Shown here piece by piece: positions 61,541-64,000 of a stretch of DNA of 64,000 nucleotides. The stretch lies in NCBI GenBank assembly GCA_916715765.1, contig CAKAPG010000003.1, positions 62,001 through 126,000 of the forward strand, written 5' to 3'. The DNA is from an uncultured Atopobium sp. Its GTDB lineage: Bacteria; Actinomycetota; Coriobacteriia; Coriobacteriales; Atopobiaceae. The position numbers were made by a program, and so were the translations under genes. How positions within the stretch are numbered: the stretch's first letter is position 1; each line of letters opens with the position of its first letter. Below the pieces are notes generated by a model. The model searched no databases. It was not told the DNA's origin and saw only the letters and a program-made list of their open reading frames with translations.

Positions 61541-64000
61541 ATGCCCGGCATCGAGAAAAGCACTCGTTGGAGTGTTCTTACACAAGACGTATATTTAGAG
61601 TCGTTATTTGAAAAAGAATTGCATGTCACTTCACTTGTTGCTCGTGTACTAGTAGCACGTGGATTTACTGATGTAGCTGCAGCTCAAGAGTTCCTCTCGC
61701 CATCTTTGCAAAGAGATTGGCTGGATCCACAGTGTATTCCGGGAATGGCTGAGGTTGCTGCCCGCGTTCATAAGGCAATTGTTGAGCATAAAAAGATTGC
61801 CGTTTTTGGTGATTTTGATGTTGATGGAATGAGCTCAACGTGTTTACTTACCCTGGCTTTACGTCGCTTGGGGGCAGATGTTTTGCCGTATATTCCGCAT
61901 CGTTTTGGTGAGGGATACGGACTTTCTAAAGAGGCTCTTGCAAGAGTTTTACAAGATAGAAAGCCAGATTTAATTATTACAGTAGATAATGGCATTGCTG
62001 CTGCTCAAGAAGTCGCATGGCTTTTGCAGCAGGGGATTAATGTTGTTGTCACTGATCACCATGAGCCTGCAGATTTGGTGCCCCAGGGTGTTCCAGTAAC
62101 TGATCCAAAACTTGTTGAGGATTGCCCTTCCAGAGAACTTGCTGGTGCAGGCGTTGCTCTTAAACTGGTTCAGGTTTTAGGACAGCTCCTTGGTCAACCT
62201 CAGTTGTGGCTTGATTACATTGATGTTGCTATGTTGGGCACGCTATCTGACATGATGATGCTCAACAAAGAGAATCGTGCGTTGGTTTCTGAAGGCGTTA
62301 AGCGTCTGCAGAGAGGTCTTCGTCCGGGTCTTGTAGCTCTTGCAGCTGTTGCTGGTCAAGATATTGCTCAGATTTCTGCAGATAATCTGCCGTTTTCTAT
62401 TATTCCTCGTCTTAATGCAGCTGGACGCATGGGCACTACCGATATTGCCCTTGATCTTCTCCTTACAGAAGACGCGGAAGAGGCAACCATTCTTGCTGGC
62501 AAGCTAGAAGAAATCAATGCCGAGCGTCGTGCTATTGAGGCAAAGCTTACCGATGAGGCTCTTGAGCAGGCAAAAGAAATCTACGACGGTGGCCACGCTA
62601 TTGTGCTTGCCAAAGAGGGTTGGCATGAGGGCGTAAAGGGCATTGTTGCTTCAAGAATTGTTAATCGCTATCACGTGCCTTGTATTCTGTTCACCATTCA
62701 AGACGGTGTTGCCCGTGGTTCTGGTCGCTCAGTTGGCTCTGTTGACTTGTTCCACGCAGTTGAACAGTGCGCAGATCTTACGGTCCGTTTTGGTGGTCAC
62801 CAAGGAGCTGTTGGCGTAACGGTAGAAACATCAAAGATTGACGCATTTAGAAAGCGTTTGTCCGAGGTCATGGCAGAGCTTCCAGAAGAAGAGTTTGAGT
62901 CTTCAGGAGAAGTAACTGCTCTAGTAAACCTAGATGAAATCACCATCAACTCTATCGACGCCCTTGAGGCACTGCAACCTTTTGGTCAGGGCAACAAAAA
63001 GCCGCTCTTTGGCGTCAAGGGTGTGGTGATGAAGAATCGCTCACGCGTTGGCGCAGGCGGCGCTCACCTTTGCTTTATGGCTTCAAACGGTATCTCCTCA
63101 ATTTCATCCATTATGTTCAGGACGCCTCACGTTGAGGCGGCAGCTGAGTATGACGGTGCTGTTGATTTGATTTTTGAGGCAGTTAACGAGACCTGGCAGG
63201 GTAGAACCAAGCCAAAACTCATGGTCAGAGATATTCTCTACAGAGACTTTACCGACGAAGATGACGGCCCCATTGAAGCAGATCTTCTCGGCAGCGCTGC
63301 TGACTTGCCCCTTGTGGTTACCAAGGAGACTACAGAGGCTGATGAGGCCTTCCAAGAACAGGCGCAGCAAAAGCGCCGTGAGCTGGAAAGTCTTTCTTCT
63401 GAGGAGCTTACCCAGACCCTGGTCACGTCCATGATTGGTTCAAGAGAGCTCTTGCCTCTGCAAAAGAAAACACTAGAGGTTCTCTCTCAAGGAACGTCTT
63501 GTCTCTCTGTTATGGCAACAGGTAGAGGTAAATCGCTTATCTTCCAGGTTCATGCTGCTCGTGTTGCGCTGCTGCAACATAAAATGAGCGTGTTTGTCTA
63601 CCCGCTGCGCGCTCTCATCAATGACCAGGTCCAAAGCATAAAAAACACCTTTGAGCCTCTAGGAATTTCTGTCGAAGTACTCAACGGAGAAACAGACCTT
63701 TCCAGCCGAGAAGACCTGTTTGCTCGCATGAGAAACAATGAGCTTGATATTGTGCTGACTACTCCAGAGTTCTTCTCGCTCCACGCTGATCAGTTTGTCG
63801 CGGTGCAAAACATCTCGTTTGTGGTGTTTGATGAGGCACATCACGTGGGCATGAATGCTTCTGAAGGCAGACTTGCATATGCACAAATGCCACAGGTACT
63901 AAAGATGCTTGGGAGTCCGCAGATACTTGCCACAACAGCTACGGCTACCACACAGGCAGCCCAGAATATCTGCGAGCTTCTCTCCATTGAAGCAGAGCAT
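61541..64000 (+). CDS. recJ: RecJ exonuclease fused to RecQ-like helicase, 3' end outside window
   Basis: The frame is open from 61541 to the window end, giving 820 residues so far. RecJ motifs are FGDFDVDGMSS, TVDNGIAA, VTDHHEP, AAGRMGT and the GGHQGAVG region (to about residue 560). From about 610 a helicase domain begins: LPLQKKTLEVL, Walker A MATGRGKSLIFQ (about 660), YPLRALINDQ, LTTPEFF and DEAHHVG, then TATAT. Normal RecJ is about 570-750 aa and lacks this. AGAGGA precedes the ATG; an ATG at 61538 is equally possible. It would couple unwinding to 5'-3' ssDNA degradation; the fusion is seen directly, the activity is inferred. Confidence 0.88.
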   Translation, partial: MPGIEKSTRWSVLTQDVYLESLFEKELHVTSLVARVLVARGFTDVAAAQEFLSPSLQRDWLDPQCIPGMAEVAARVHKAIVEHKKIAVFGDFDVDGMSSTCLLTLALRRLGADVLPYIPHRFGEGYGLSKEALARVLQDRKPDLIITVDNGIAAAQEVAWLLQQGINVVVTDHHEPADLVPQGVPVTDPKLVEDCPSRELAGAGVALKLVQVLGQLLGQPQLWLDYIDVAMLGTLSDMMMLNKENRALVSEGVKRLQRGLRPGLVALAAVAGQDIAQISADNLPFSIIPRLNAAGRMGTTDIALDLLLTEDAEEATILAGKLEEINAERRAIEAKLTDEALEQAKEIYDGGHAIVLAKEGWHEGVKGIVASRIVNRYHVPCILFTIQDGVARGSGRSVGSVDLFHAVEQCADLTVRFGGHQGAVGVTVETSKIDAFRKRLSEVMAELPEEEFESSGEVTALVNLDEITINSIDALEALQPFGQGNKKPLFGVKGVVMKNRSRVGAGGAHLCFMASNGISSISSIMFRTPHVEAAAEYDGAVDLIFEAVNETWQGRTKPKLMVRDILYRDFTDEDDGPIEADLLGSAADLPLVVTKETTEADEAFQEQAQQKRRELESLSSEELTQTLVTSMIGSRELLPLQKKTLEVLSQGTSCLSVMATGRGKSLIFQVHAARVALLQHKMSVFVYPLRALINDQVQSIKNTFEPLGISVEVLNGETDLSSREDLFARMRNNELDIVLTTPEFFSLHADQFVAVQNISFVVFDEAHHVGMNASEGRLAYAQMPQVLKMLGSPQILATTATATTQAAQNICELLSIEAEH

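Overview
The window looks like a chromosome segment of a Coriobacteriia actinobacterium, most likely Atopobiaceae (Atopobium/Lancefieldella-like). This is inferred from gene order and protein flavour, not from a database search. Supporting signs are a division cluster without ftsA but with sepF-yggT-divIVA, a mannose-type PTS, moderate G+C, GTG/TTG starts, and a pepP-efp-asp23-nusB-xseB-tlyA-nadK-recN-pyrG-xerD order.

Layout. 1-2004: 3' part of a divergent AroB-like gene, then pepP. 2254-5521: mannose-family PTS operon (IIAB, IIC, IID, then ManO after a terminator). 5658-13658: efp, asp23-like, nusB, xseB, tlyA, nadK, recN, pyrG, xerD, with a LexA-type SOS box before nadK-recN. 13659-32680: division and cell-wall cluster mraZ, rsmH, ftsL-like, ftsI, murF, mraY, murD, ftsW, murG, murC, murB, ftsQ, ftsZ, pgeF, yggS, sepF, yggT, divIVA, preceded by a 10-bp-periodic MraZ operator. 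32760-35154: minus-strand pair of radical-SAM and DUF4130-like proteins linked to DNA repair, facing cca across a region with SOS boxes. 36900-41228: TetR regulator, metK, large membrane protein. 41384-46027 (minus): tRNA-Glu, tRNA-Gln, sdaA, gltX, exonuclease. 46181-51526: M18 aminopeptidase, SpeE-like protein and convergent MFS transporter, split by an AT-rich ABC exporter gene flanked by a 72-bp direct repeat. 51646-54969 (minus): hemerythrin/PAS sensor, orphan DinJ-like antitoxin, secreted EEP hydrolase. 55047-60105: aminotransferase and a lysine-riboswitch-controlled lysA-dapA-dapB-dapH operon, together fitting the acetylase route to meso-DAP and lysine. 60116-64000: tgt, then recJ fused to a RecQ-like helicase domain, running off the window end.

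Most unusual signal: the octamer TTCTCGCC/GGCGAGAA occurs at least 37 times (about 2 expected by chance), 18 on one strand and 19 on the other, in all reading frames and in gaps between genes. One copy pair forms a perfect 15-bp inverted repeat. This resembles a DNA uptake sequence. The second strongest signal is the ABC gene insertion, whose flanking duplication preserved the 3' ends of both convergent neighbours.
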